A stretch of 64,000 bases of DNA from Anolis sagrei (GCF_037176765.1 NC_090026.1:134313252-134377251), one strand, 5' to 3'; numbered from the stretch's first letter, positions 1-9,661 are shown. Program-made: numbers and translations. Notes: generated by a model not told the origin, from the letters alone.

Positions 1-590
1 GCCTGTTCAGTAAATAAACCTCTTTTCCTGTTTGAATGACAAAACGCCTCCGTGTGCCTCACACACATTCCGTGCATTACAGGAGGGAGCCTGTTGAAGT
101 CAATTAAGTGGTGGCAGCGCTCGTATATAAACACTACTAAAGACAAAGGGGCCAGCGCCCTCCCCGTTTTGAGACCCCTGTAATGGGTGGGGTCCCCCCA
201 AGCTGCCAGGTCAGTCTTCCCTTGTTCGTCATAGGCTCCCTTTTGTATTTTTAGGATCTCTGTATACGTTGGTTGTTTCCTCTGCCCCATTCTTCTCTTT
301 GGGCGGCTTCCAAGGGTGGGACCCATACTGGAGTTTTTTGGTAGAATTTCGATTTGTAGCTTTCCCATATCTTGAGTAAGGACGATAGTAGAAAATGATT
401 CCCAGTTTTTTTCTATTTTCTTTTTGTCGTACCACATGTACGTATGCCTTCCCGTTCTTAGGTCGAATCCCTCTAGTGACAGATTCTTATTATTGCTTTG
501 GTTGGACCAATCTTTTATCCAAATGAGACCGCAAGCTTCATTGTGCAATCTTTGTTGGGGAGTCAGAGTCCGGTGCTCACCTCCATGGCC
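1..590. mobile_element. LTR-type retroelement fossil, terminal piece (copy 1 of 3)
   Basis: The piece has an AATAAA signal near its left end, followed about 100 bases later by a TGGTGGCAGCGC stretch that resembles a primer-binding site. That is the order expected at the end of an LTR. The rest carries remnant coding sequence that I cannot assign to a family. Two further copies lie at 15,821-16,490 and 39,890-40,556, and all three are joined to a CR1 fragment at the same point, so the composite was copied as a unit. It is a broken fossil. The family is uncertain: endogenous retrovirus or other LTR element. Confidence 0.4.
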
Positions 591-1128
591 TCATTGCGCC
601 CTAGTCTCCAGGGCAGCAGAAAGGAAGCTTGCTCCCTCCTCCCTGTGACTTCCCCTCACATATTTATACACGGCCCTCTTCCTGTCTCCTCTCAGCCTTC
701 TCTTCTGCAGGCTAAACAGGCCAGGCTCTTTAGGCCGCTCCTCATAGGGATTGTTCCCCAGACCCTTGGTGCTTTGAGTCGCCCTCCTCTGGACACATCC
801 CAGCTGAGGGTCAACATCTCCCTTCAATTGTGGTGCCCAGAATTGGACACAATATTCCAGGTGTGGTCTAACCAAGGTTGAATAGAGCATGGGGAGCATG
901 ACTTCCCATTGGCTTTTTTTGCTGCCGCATCACATTCCTGGCTCATGTTTAACTTGTTGTTCACAAGGACCCCAAGATCTTTTTCACATGTCGAGCTAGG
1001 CCTCATCGTCCCCCATTCTGTTTCTTTGCATTTCCTTTTTTCTGCCTAAGTGGAGTCTCTTGCATTTGTTCCCGTTGAACTTCTTTTTGTTAGTTTTGAC
1101 CCATCATCTCTAATCTGTTGAGATCATT
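591..1128 (-). mobile_element. CR1 LINE fragment, C-terminal RT region
   Basis: Minus-strand translation gives the familiar CR1 tail: a KDLGV-VNNKLNMSQECD-AAKKANG stretch, then LYSTLVRPHLEYCVQFWAPQ, then PYEERPKE and [28 protein letters not shown]. The normal continuation ([14 protein letters not shown]) is missing because the fragment is joined at 590 to the LTR-type fossil. The CR1 resumes at 2,572 after a 1.44-kb interruption. The frame is broken, so this is a dead copy. Confidence 0.85.
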
Positions 1129-1688
1129 ATGTGGGGGCAGTTTTTAAAAATATTAATATTACAAAATAAAAATATAAACACTTTTAAATACCCGATTTTT
1201 CTTGAAAGCGTTTCTCCCTGACGATTTCAACAGAACAGTAGGTATTGATTTCTCCCTTTGGTACAAAGTTCTGTTTGAACTGCTTGTGTTTACAGAACAC
1301 GTAGGTCGGATTGGCCAGGCAAAGTAAACTTACAGACTTGAGAGATCGATTTATCAATTTAACTTTGTCAATATAACTTAGAACATCGAAGTTCATATAG
1401 TGAGAGAGAGTGTCATCTTCCGACCATGTAAATAGCAGGCATTTTCTGTTTTTTTGGAAAAACCTTTCATATTGAGAAAGTAAGTTATGATAAAGTTTTA
1501 AAGCTAAATTGCTAAAGGAAATCAGCCTAAGACCTGTTCCTGTATTGACATTCAAGAGGTGGGGTTTTTTAAAAGGCCAATAAACATGATCTGCCCTTTG
1601 ACCCCAACTGAGGTCAAAAGAGTACCTGTAATATTGAAACGCCACCTGGTGTCTTAATGTAATTAGAATAGAAACTATATAGAAGGTA
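1129..1688. other. Unassigned AT-rich insert within CR1, with a 153-codon minus-strand ORF
   Basis: This is the left part of a 1.44-kb block that splits a CR1 element. The minus strand holds an open frame at 1,184-1,645 (153 aa, beginning MAFQYYRYSF). It contains several Cys and His residues and no motif that I recognise. A frame this long is somewhat unexpected in AT-rich DNA, but there is no second copy in the window and no splice or promoter evidence. It could be part of the inserted element, a processed gene remnant, or chance. Confidence 0.3.
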
Positions 1689-2213
1689 TTAGGGCTGGGC
1701 AGTTTCGTTTCGTTAATTCGTAATTTGTAAATAATTCGTTAATTTTTCAATTACAAAACAATAACGAACCATTCTGGAGCAATTTTTTTAAAAAATGAAT
1801 TTTTAAACACGTTTTGTAAATGCTTCGTATTTTGTTATTGTATTCGTTTTGTTATTGTTCTGAGGTTGTTTCGTTATTATTTCCGCATGTCTGGGGCAAG
1901 TTTTTTGTTTAATTAGTGAAAAAAAATTATAATATCACACCAACAGTCAACAACAGAGGGAGAGGGAAGCTTCAGAAGTTTTTGGAGGTTTTTTAGCGTA
2001 TTTCGCGGTTGCGTCCGCCATTAACGAATCAATTCGTTATTGTTTCGGAAATCGATTCGTTAATGTTTTGTAATTTTTTTCACATTTACGAAATTTTGTA
2101 AATATCGAACTTTTTAAAGGGAAAATTTTGTAATTATTTTAAATATCGAAACAAAAAAAACCCCCAAATACAAATCGATTTTAGAAACAAATTTTTCGTT
2201 GTTACCCAGGCCT
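1689..2213. mobile_element. AT-rich MITE with ATTCGTTA iterons
   Basis: The ends are imperfect inverted repeats: AGGGCTGGGCAGTTTCG on the left, and on the right a sequence whose reverse complement begins AGGCCTGGGTAAC. The interior is built from many copies of an ATTCGTTA or AATTCGTTA word and T-rich spacers on both strands. There is no coding capacity. This looks like a non-autonomous DNA transposon, but the superfamily cannot be fixed because the target duplication is unclear. Confidence 0.5.
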
Positions 2214-2571
2214 ATGACTCTTTAGAAATATGAAGAATGAATTACTTAACCCGGGATACGTCAGATCTGCTGACCAGCATAAGGTCACAGGGGATATTAG
2301 AATATGACCTGAACACGCTGACTTTCCAGGTGGTTATCAAGATGATTAAGATGTTTTTCTATGTATTAATAATTGATTAATGTCAACAAGTTATATAAGC
2401 AATTGTATATCAATATGTGCTCTGTTTAAATCATGGAGTGTGGAAACCCTTGATTCTGCTGCCGGCTGAGGATTCCCACCCTTTCCCATTGGAACAGTAA
2501 AGCTTTGAACCTGGAACTTCTGCTGGAGCCTGGTGTCGTTCTTCCACCCCATTTGCGTCCCAACGGACAGA
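2214..2571 (+). mobile_element. LTR-like fossil inside CR1
   Basis: A TATATAAG box near 2,393 is followed by a pyrimidine-rich stretch and a short signal-like AGTAAAGC near 2,496. It ends close to 2,571, where CR1 sequence resumes. The order resembles U3-R-U5 of an LTR. There is no internal coding region next to it, so it would be a lone, broken LTR. The call is tentative. Confidence 0.3.
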
Positions 2572-3540
2572 CAGAATTCTGCTCCTGTCTTCTGGAGTTT
2601 TGCCTCTCACTCCCGAGGCAGGATCATCTGCAGACTTGATGATCCTGCCTTCTCACCCTTCATCTAAGAAGTCATTGATGAAGATCCTGAGCAGGACCGG
2701 GTCAGGCGGGAGCCCTGCTGATGGCACTCTGCTCATTGCGTCTTTCCAGGAAGAGGAGGAGGAAGCCTTGGGGAGAATCACCCTCTGGGTCCGTTCACTT
2801 GACCAGTCACAGATCCACCTCACTGGTTTTGGCTTGTCCACACTGGACTAGTTTCTTTGCCAGGAGGTCATGGGGGACCTTGTTGAATGAAGGGAGGAAG
2901 GCCTGACTGAAATCCAGGTACGCTCCATCCATGGCATTCCCCGCATCTACCCAGCTTGTAGCCCTATCGATAATTCCATGTTGACTCTTAGCGATGACCA
3001 CATTCGTTTCTAAGTGTTTGCAGATCACTTCCTTAACGATATTTTCCAGAATCTTGCCTGGCTTCAATGTGAGGCTGACCGGACGGTAGTTGTTTGGGTC
3101 GTCCTTTTTTCCCTTCTTGAAGATTGGGACCACATTGGCCCTCCTCCAATCTGCTGGAACTTCTCCCGTTCTCCAAGAACTCTCAAAGATGGTTGCCAAT
3201 GGTTCCGAAATGACTTCCGCTAGTTCCTTCAATACTCTTCTAGGGTGTAGTTGATCTGGCCCTGAAAGGGGACTTGAACGATTTAGAGCAGCCAGGTATT
3301 CCTGGACCACTTGTTTCCCAATTTGGGGTTGGGTGTCCTCTAATCCCTTACCCTCTCCATGTTGCTGGGGTTGAGGATGGCTGTCTTTTTGTGAGAAGAT
3401 CAAGGCAAAGAAGGCATTATATTGATTAATCCTTTTTAGTGATGAGTGTCATCTTGTTGATTTAATTCATTTCCGTTGTTATTTATTGACCTTGTTTATT
3501 GTTTTCACTGTTCGAAGGAAGGAAGATGCATCGTCTAAGT
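2572..3540 (-). mobile_element. CR1 LINE fragment, N-terminal half of RT
   Basis: Minus-strand translation shows CR1 reverse transcriptase: SPLSGPDQLHPRRVLKELAEVISEPLA-IFESSWRTGEVPADWRRANVVPIFKKGKKDDPNNYRPVSLT, then AYLDFSQAF-KVPHDLL (motif A region). It continues the CR1 interrupted at 1,128. A hAT MITE is inserted at 3,541 with an imperfect target duplication. The matching stretch in the second large duplicate is 27,411-28,269. Confidence 0.85.
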
Positions 3541-3858
3541 CAGGGATCCTCAAACTTTTTAAACAGAGGGCCAGGTCACAGTCCCTCAAACTCTTGGAGG
3601 GCCGGATAATAATTTGAAAAAAACCCACGAATGAATACACTTAAAAACAATACAATAATTATAACGAAGAACAATTTTAGCAAATATAAACTTATTAGTA
3701 TTTCAGTGGTAAGTGTGTGCCTGCTTTTAGCTGATGAGATAGGATTGTTGTGGTTCTTGTTGTTGTGTGCTTTCAAGTCATTTCAGACTGTGGTTGACCC
3801 TGAGCGAGGGCCAGGCAAATGCCCTTGGAGGGCCCGGGGCTTAGTTTGAGGACCCCTG
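3541..3858. mobile_element. hAT-type MITE (318 bp), uninterrupted copy
   Basis: It starts CAGGGATCCTCAAACTTTTT and ends AGTTTGAGGACCCCTG, which are inverted terminal repeats of hAT type. The left flank GTCTAAGT is matched imperfectly by GCTGAAGT on the right, consistent with an old 8-bp target duplication. The paralogous element at 28,270-29,283 has perfect GTCTAAGT flanks but carries 0.7 kb of later insertions, so this copy is the empty-site reference for that nest. Confidence 0.75.
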
Positions 3859-4344
3859 GCTGAAGTAAACCCAGCTGGCCCCTCCCTGCCTGCCTGCCTG
3901 CCTCCTCATGGGACCCCACCCCCAGAGATGGAAACACGGCGTGCCCCCATCTCTCAGCCTTCTTTCCCCAAAGGAGAGAGGATCCTCTCCAGCTCCTCCT
4001 CGGGCTCTTCTTCAGGGGGATTCCTGGTCTCCATAGCCTTTGACGCTTTGGGTGGCTCTCCTCTGGCCCCTCCCTCCCTCCCTCCATGTGTGGGGGAGGG
4101 GGCATAGTGGCCGGGGGGGGGGGATTCCAGGGAAGAGAGACGAAGAGGAGGAGAATTGTATTTATTTGTCGTGTCAGAGCAACCAGTCCATTATATTACA
4201 TTTCTAACAGAACAAAGTCAACAAACAGACAAGATACAAAAATACAAAAATTGTGAGTTTGGTAGTTGATTAGATGTCCTTTGACCAGTACCTGGCCACT
4301 TGGAGTGCTTCTGGTGTTGCTGCAAGAAGGTCCCTGTGCAGAAG
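3859..4344. other. Unassigned interval with CCTG and purine/pyrimidine-rich tracts
   Basis: Contains a short CCTG tandem tract near 3,885-3,903, a G run near 4,112-4,123, and a stretch from 4,155 that resembles the tail of a SINE or LINE (TTATTTGTCGTGTCAG). No gene is supported. Confidence 0.3.
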
Positions 4345-4698
4345 TCATTGTTATTATGTTTGTGTTTAACTGTTAGAGTATGTATTTGTGTTTGTAACAG
4401 TAGCTAAAACTGGAGTCATCTGGTTTGAATCCACAGTGAGCGTTGCCAAGGAGACGAGGCTGGCTAGCTCACGAGAGGGAGGAGTGGGCGGAGCCAAGCA
4501 GGAAAAGTTGGGCGTTTTTAAAAAAAGGCCTGAGAGAGAGACTTGTGGGTGAGCGGCTGGTGTTTGATCAGTCTAGGAGGGCTGAAGAAAGAAACCTGGC
4601 CAGATTCTTCAGTCAAAGAGGACTAAAGGCAGCCTAGTTAAGATCCCTAGTTAAGGAAGGACTAGAGATCAGAGATTTGATCGAGGGAAGATCAAACT

Positions 4699-4922
4699 AT
4701 TGTCGAAGGCTTTCATGGCCGGAATCACTCAGTTCTTGTGGGTTTTTTCGGGCTATATGGCCATGTTCTAGAGGCATTTCTCCTGACGTTTCGCCTGCAT
4801 CTATGGCAGGCTTCCTCAGAGGTCTGCTGGAGTTGGGAAAAAAGGGGTTTATATATCTGTGGACTGACTAGGGTGAGACAAAAGGCTTTTGTAAGTTGGG
4901 CTAGGTGTGAATCTTTTCAACT
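4699..4922 (-). mobile_element. Penelope-like element 3' end (224 bp)
   Basis: Minus-strand PLE terminal sequence containing the ATGTTCTAGAGGCATTTCTC block and the hammerhead-like motif. It is flanked by GAAGATCAAACT at 4,687-4,698 and 4,923-4,934, a perfect 12-bp target duplication. It is strongly 5' truncated and has no coding part. The insertion lies inside an LTR-type fossil. Confidence 0.85.
4782..4822 (-). ncRNA. Hammerhead-ribozyme-like motif in PLE
   Basis: Read on the minus strand: CCT, CTGAGGA, A, stem II arm GCCTGC, loop CATAGAT, arm GCAGGC, GAAACGTC, AGG. Stem II is six Watson-Crick pairs here, whereas most other copies have GCTTGC with one U-G wobble, so the change preserves pairing. 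Stem I is CCT/AGG, and stem III would be the self-complementary ACGT, too short for a monomer. Activity is not shown. Confidence 0.5.
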
Positions 4923-5474
4923 GAAGATCAAACTGAAAGGCTATTTATAGTAGTGAAACATTGTTCACTAGAGAGCTTCACCTCAGTGAAAGTTAACCAC
5001 AAGCTGTGTTATCTGGAAGAGTGGACTGTATTATAAACCACGTGATATTTAAAGTTCCATAAGTTATTTAACAGCCTGCAACCATAAGCTTTGTACACAA
5101 ATAAACTTGTTATCTTTTTTTGAAAACCGTCTCACCTCAACTAGAGCCAGATCTCATCGGTGGTACCTCAAATACCTCACGTTGGTGGCAGTTACCTTAA
5201 TTTACTAATAATAATTGGCCTCCTCCATAATATATTCTTCTACACAATTGAGGCCTGAGGTGAATTCCCTCCATAACATCCACATCTGAACAATTGGTGG
5301 CAGCGGTGAGATTAAAAAGTGCCTGAGGTAAAATACCTCCATTAGTAGGGCCTGCCGTTGCCAACCTCAGCAACACACAAGCACCTCCTCGCAATTGGTG
5401 ATAGCGGTGGGGATCTTCAAGGATAAAATCCCTATACCCTGTCCATCGTGGAGGGCACATCTTCCCAGTCCCCC

Positions 5475-5665
5475 ATGGTGCATCATGTGGCAGAAGGGCT
5501 CAGGGTGCATTGCAGCAGGTGGTCAGTGGTTGGCTCTTCTCTGCACTCGCATGCCGTGGATTCCACCCTGGAGCCCCATTTCTTAAGATTGGCTCTGCAT
5601 CTAGTGGTGCCAGAGCGCAGTCTGTTCAGCGCCTTCCAAGTCGCCCAGTCTTCTGTGTGGCCAAC
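5475..5665 (-). mobile_element. Jockey-like LINE, C-terminal cysteine-rich fragment
   Basis: Minus translation reads WATWKALNRLRSGTTRCRANLKKWG, then CECREEPTTDHLLQCTLSPSAT, the C-terminal end found in a group of jockey-superfamily non-LTR elements. It is probably the same family as the RT fragment at 11,697-13,310, but it is a separate copy. Only about 60 codons remain, bounded on the right by a hAT-like element. Confidence 0.6.
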
Positions 5666-5667
5666 AG

Positions 5668-5930
5668 GCATGTAGCCCGGGGGGGGGGGGGGCTTGAGGG
5701 GCTTCAGCCCCCCCCCCCGAAATTCTCATGGTGGTCCGCGAAAAGGCCTTATTGGTGCATTATTTAAACTGTTATGTTTATTCATATCATGATCTGATCA
5801 CCATGGTCAATATATCCCATATGCATGGGGGTATTATTAGGGTAACGATACAAAAGGTTTGCTAGAGTAGACCCTCTTTCACTCAGACTCAGCCCCCCCC
5901 CCATTCGAAATCCTGGCTAGGGGCTGGGGG
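5668..5930. mobile_element. hAT-type MITE with long C/G runs
   Basis: It begins CAGGCATGTAGCC and is closely similar to the element at 28,611-28,933, which has perfect 8-bp target duplications. Runs of G at the left and C inside could fold into a hairpin. No target duplication is visible here and the right end runs into a G tract, so the right boundary is approximate. Confidence 0.6.
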
Positions 5931-5939
5931 GGGGAGGTC

Positions 5940-6527
5940 TCTCATTGGGTCTCAGCCATTGGTTGAGGTGCTGTGTTTGAGCCTGCCACTTTTGGGCTCT
6001 CGCTTGCTGAGGTGTTCCATCGAGTGTTTCTGTAGATCTTAGAAAAGAGGAGGAGGAGCCTCAGAGGGAGAGAGCCCAAGGTGCCTCCGGGAGAGAGAGA
6101 GAGAGCGAGAAGGCCGCTGCCAGGAGGGGGAGGGGTGTCCGGCCACAGACTTCCCTCCCTCCCTCCCTCCCGCCTTGGTTCGTTCCAGCCTCTCAGGCCA
6201 AGCCGGAGAGCGAGCGAGAGCAAGCGAATGAGGGCGGGGCTTCACGGACGCAGCCAATGGGAGGAGGTCGAAGGCCGGCTGCAGGGAGGGGGAGGGGAAG
6301 AGTGACGTCACTCCCTCCCCCTCCCTCCTTTTCCTTCCCTCAGAGGCCGGCTTCTTTCTGGCCCCGCCCCCTTCTTGCAATCCGTCGATCAAACCCGGAG
6401 AGCCAATGGGAGGCTTCCAGGTGGCGGAGCGTCACGGGCTCAGCCAATGGGAGGGCGGGGGAGGGAGGGGCTTGTTCCGGGCGGGCCTCTTCAATAGAGC
6501 CAGGAGGGAGGCAGGCGCCTGAAGCCG

Positions 6528-6574
<47 letters not shown>

Positions 6575-7130
6575 GCGAGCGAGGTGTGTATATCTCTCCC
6601 TGGGGGGGGGGGCGGGGGGGGGGGGGGGAGGGGAGCGGCCTAATCCGGGCCTTGCTTCTGGCACTCTCTCCCAGGCGTGCTCTCGCCGGTCCCTCCCTCC
6701 CTCCCTCACCGCCACGGGCTCAGCCAATGGGAGGGCGCAGGCCGGGAAGGGGCGGGGCTTCTGAGCGGGCGGCTCTCCTCACTCAGCAGAGCCCGCTCTT
6801 GGCGGGAGAGAGAGGGGGGGGAGGGTGGCTGTCAATCATCCTGGCCTGACTCCTCCCTCCCTCCCTCCCTTCCCCTCAGTCGGGGGCTGACTGACTGACT
6901 CTCCTCGGCGGAACTAAGGAACTTCCTCGCCAGCCCGCCCGCCCGGCCTCGGCGCTCTGGCTGGCTTCTCTCTCTCCCTCACGCCCCCCCCGTATTTTGA
7001 ACTACAGCTCCCAGCATTCCCCGCAGCACCCGCCCCCCCCCCCCGGCTCTGAGGAGAATTGAGGGAAACACCTCGAGGGAGGGAGGGAGGGAGGAAGGGG
7101 CGGCAGGCCTGTCCCAAACGGTCTCTCAGC
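5940..7130. promoter_or_regulatory. CpG island A with repeated CCAAT, GC boxes, CRE and ZNF143-like site
   Basis: GC-rich, CpG-dense interval. CCAAT boxes in the context GCCAATGGGAGG occur at 6,254, 6,403, 6,444 and 6,724. A palindromic CRE (TGACGTCA) is at 6,303-6,310, several GGGCGGGG GC boxes are present, and ACTACAGCTCCCAGCATTCC at 7,001-7,020 is close to the ZNF143/THAP11 consensus. A purine run (GA)n lies at 6,530-6,562. The same arrangement exists at 30,213-31,075. It lies about 6.7 kb upstream of the zinc-finger exon on the same block, so it may be that gene's promoter. That link is an inference: no first exon is proven. Confidence 0.55.
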
Positions 7131-7134
7131 GGCC

Positions 7135-7629
7135 ATGGGAGCGCGCTTGGCGGGGACGCGGGATAGGGCCTTTTCCGTGGTGGCCCCTCCCCCCCCGACT
7201 CTGGAACACCCTCCCCAAAGACCTTAGACAGGCCCCCCCTACATTGGCTGCCTTCGGAAAGAACTTGAAGACCTGGCTGTTCCGATGCGCCTTCCCAGAT
7301 TAGGAAATCTCCACCACCAAGTCCCAGAAGCACTTTACCAGAACCAAGGATTGCTGCACATCGCACATCGCACTTGCCCTGGAAGCCCCATAGACACTTC
7401 CTGTCACATCAGCACTTTTAATCTTGTACCCATTGCTCTGGCCCGGCCCAGTTTTATTGTGTTTACTGTATTGTGCCTGTTGTTTATTTTGCTTTATTCT
7501 GTTTTTAATTGTTTGATTTGCTTAGACTGTATTATTGTGTTGTGTGTTGAGTCCTCGGCCTTTGTAAGCCGCATCGAATCCTTCGGGAGAGGCTAGCGGG
7601 GTATAAATAAAGTTTAATAATAATAATAA
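7135..7629 (+). mobile_element. L2-type LINE 3' end, TAA-tailed subfamily
   Basis: The start encodes the GTRDRAFSVVAP-LWNTLPKDLRQAP-ALAAFGKNLKTWLF terminus typical of L2-clade ORF2. The 3' UTR ends GTAAGCCGCATCGAATCCTTCGG, then a GCGGGGTATAAATAAAG box, then a TAA repeat. Heavily 5' truncated. A close relative is at 29,404-29,891, but at a non-equivalent place in the second duplicate, so the two are separate insertions. Confidence 0.75.
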
Positions 7630-7689
7630 TGGGACCTGCAGCCCCCCCCCCCCCCCTTGCTGGAGGTCTCTAGAGAGAGGAGCCAACTC

Positions 7690-8335
7690 CAGAATGAATA
7701 GAATATATTGTTGAAGGCTTGGTTTTTTGTAGGTTTTGTCGGGCTATAGGGCCACGTTCTAGAAGCATTCTCTCCTGACGTTTTGCCGGCATCTATGGCA
7801 AGCATCCTCAGAGGTAGTGAGGTCTGTTGGAACTAGGAAAAAGGGTTTTTATATCTGTGGAATAATGGCTAGGGTGGGGCAAAGGACTCCTGTCTGCTGG
7901 AGCTAGGTAGGAATGTTTCAACTGACCACCTTGATTAGCACATAATGGCCTGACAGTGCCTGGAGCACACTTTTGTTGAGAGGTGATTAGATGTCCTTGT
8001 CTGTTTCCTGATCCTGAAGCTGGCCACAGGATTGTATGGCCGAAGGCTTTTGTGGCCAGAATCACTGGGTTATTGTAGGTTTTTTTCAGGCTATATGGCC
8101 ATGTTCTAGAGGCATTCTCTCCTGACGTTTTGCCTGCATCTATAGCAAGCATCCTCAGAGGGAGTGAGGTCTCTTGGAACTAGGAAAAAGGGTTTATATA
8201 TCTGTGGAATAATGTCCAGGGTGGGACAAAGGACTCTTGTCTGCTGGAGCCAGGTGGGAATGTTTCAACTGACCACCTTCATTAGCATACAATGGCTTGA
8301 CAGTGCCTAGAGCACTTCACTTCGGCGATCCCTCA
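7690..8335 (-). mobile_element. Two head-to-tail Penelope-like 3' ends
   Basis: Two successive minus-strand PLE terminal segments. The equivalent CTGAGGA words end at 7,811 and 8,158, a spacing of 347 bp. Each has the (A)GGCATTCTCTCCTGACGTTT block and the downstream TAGGAAAAAGGGTTT segment. Both hammerhead-like motifs have decayed: the GAAA core reads AAAA on the coding strand. The matching array in the second duplicate (31,197-32,390) has four units, so the array has changed length since the duplication. Confidence 0.75.
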
Positions 8336-9125
8336 TTGGACGAGTAAGATGGCCTTCCATTATTTATTTATTTATTTATTTATTATTTAAGCTTGTATGC
8401 GGCCACTCCCTTCCCTGGGGCTCAGAGCAGCTTACAAAAATAGCTAAAATCTAACAAAATTTAAAAACAATTTAAAACAATTTAAAAACAGCAATATCAA
8501 ACATCAAAAGCCTGTCGAAACAGGTATGTCTTACATGCCCTGCGTTTCCTTGTGGGTTCATAGGTGGCTGTGGAGCCCTCTTCTTGCTCTGCATCTTCTC
8601 CCACAGTGAGGGCATCGGTTTCCAGGTGGAAGGCGCTCCCGGTCAGGGTTGGCTTGACACGCCTTCCTCGTGGCACGTTTCTGTCTTTCACCCTCCACTC
8701 GTGCCTCCTCGAACTCTGCAGCACTGCTGGTCACAGCTGACCTCCAGCTGGAGCGCTCAAGGGCCAGGGCTTCCCAGTTCTCAGTGTCTATGCCAGAGTT
8801 TTGAAGGTTGGCTTTGAGCCCATCTTTCAATCTCTTTTCCTGCCCACCAACGTTCCGTTTTCCGTTCTTGAGTTCAGAGTAGAGAAACTGCTTTGGGAGA
8901 CGGTGGTCAGGCATCCGGACAACGTGGCCGGCCCAGCAGAGTTGGTGGCGGAGGACCATCGCTTCAATGCTGGTGGTCTTTGCTTCTTCCAGCACGCTGA
9001 CGTTTCCCCGCTTGTCTTCCCAAGAGATTTGCAGGATTTTCCGAAGGCAGCACCGATGGAATCGTTCCAGGAGTTGCATGTGACGTCTGTAGACAGTAGC
9101 CCCTCCCCCTGCTGGAGGTCTATAG
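8300..9125 (-). mobile_element. Non-LTR retrotransposon, C-terminal domain with zinc-finger-like tail
   Basis: Minus-strand frame of 173 codons (8,558-9,079). It reads QLLERFHRCCLRKILQISWEDKRGNVSVLEEAKTTSIEAMVLRHQLCWAGHVVRMPDHRLPKQ, then WEALALERSSWRSAV, and ends with CPHCGRRCRARRGLHSH, a C2H2-type finger. This is the post-RT part of a non-LTR element; I am not sure of the clade. The same family is represented more fully at 52,300-54,710. The L2 tail at 8,358-8,548 is nested in it. Confidence 0.65.
8358..8548 (-). mobile_element. L2-type LINE 3' tail nested in another LINE
   Basis: Reverse complement of the L2-type 3' end seen in full at 49,300-49,460: CAGGCATGT-like coding end, A/T-rich UTR with repeated AAATTGTTTT, then GTAAGC-GCTCTGAGCCCCAGGGAAGGGAGTGG and an AATAAATA tail (left end here). 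It interrupts the minus-strand LINE at 8,300-9,125. Confidence 0.65.
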
Positions 9126-9421
9126 ACCAGCGGTCATCAAACTTTGTAAACAGAGGGCCAGCTGGTCACAGTCCCTCAAACTTTTGGAGGGCCGGATTAT
9201 AATTTGAAAAAAAAAAGAATAAATTCCTATTTGTAGTGCAAAAGACATTTAAGAACAATACTAGAGGGGACGTGGTTTTAAGAAGGGGATTTTCAGGGGT
9301 GTTCCCCATGCCCATACGTCCTGATTTACTGCCATCTTGGCCTATTTCTGCAGTAGGCCTCGGTTTACAGGAAATGCGGATTGCTTGAGAAATCAGCGCT
9401 CCAGAAAAAGAAGTTACAATT

Positions 9422-9570
9422 TTCATTTTAATTATTGTGTTGTAGGGGCAAAGAAACCAAAATATTTCCCAAAAAAGGCAGAAGCCCCCTTTCCAATGGG
9501 AAGGTGGCTTCTGCCTCTTTTGGGAAATATTGTGGTTTCTTTGCCCCTACAACACAATAATTAAAATGAA
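9422..9570. repeat. 149-bp near-perfect palindrome (hairpin)
   Basis: Arms of 73 bases (9,422-9,494 and 9,498-9,570) around a 3-base centre AAT. The outer parts read TTCATTTTAATTATTGTG and its complement; the middle contains AGGGGCAAAGAAACC. I see only a few mismatches. RNA from either strand would fold into a long miRNA-precursor-like stem. It is kept in the second duplicate at 33,494-33,642. Confidence 0.85.
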
Positions 9571-9661
9571 GTACAATTTAAACAAACATACTCTTATTAG
9601 TATTTCAATGGGAAATGTGGGCCTGCTTTTGGCTGATGAGATAAGGTGGTTGTTGTTGTTG

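Larger units (their letters stand above)
4345..5460 (+). mobile_element. LTR-type retroelement fossil with leader, interrupted by a PLE
   Basis: There is a GC-box-like promoter area near 4,485, an AATAAA near 5,100, then a pyrimidine-rich stretch and two or three TTGGTGGCAG-type sites at 5,184-5,300 that resemble primer-binding sites. This is the order of an LTR followed by a leader. A PLE is inserted at 4,699-4,922 with a 12-bp target duplication, so the fossil is older than that PLE. It is broken, with no recognisable gag or pol. Confidence 0.4.

Noticed and set aside
3660-3780. CTGATGAGA followed by distant GAAA-like words as a second hammerhead
   Set aside because: It is in a hAT MITE, has no plausible stem II, and the spacing to any GAAA is not conserved between MITE copies.
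4443-4637. 64-codon plus ORF MPRRRGWLAHEREEW as a gene
   Set aside because: It lies in the promoter-like part of an LTR-type fossil and has no recognisable similarity.
6491-6727. RSLARSLSLSLSLSL peptide and other long frames in the CpG islands
   Set aside because: They come from GA/CT runs and GC-rich sequence open by composition.
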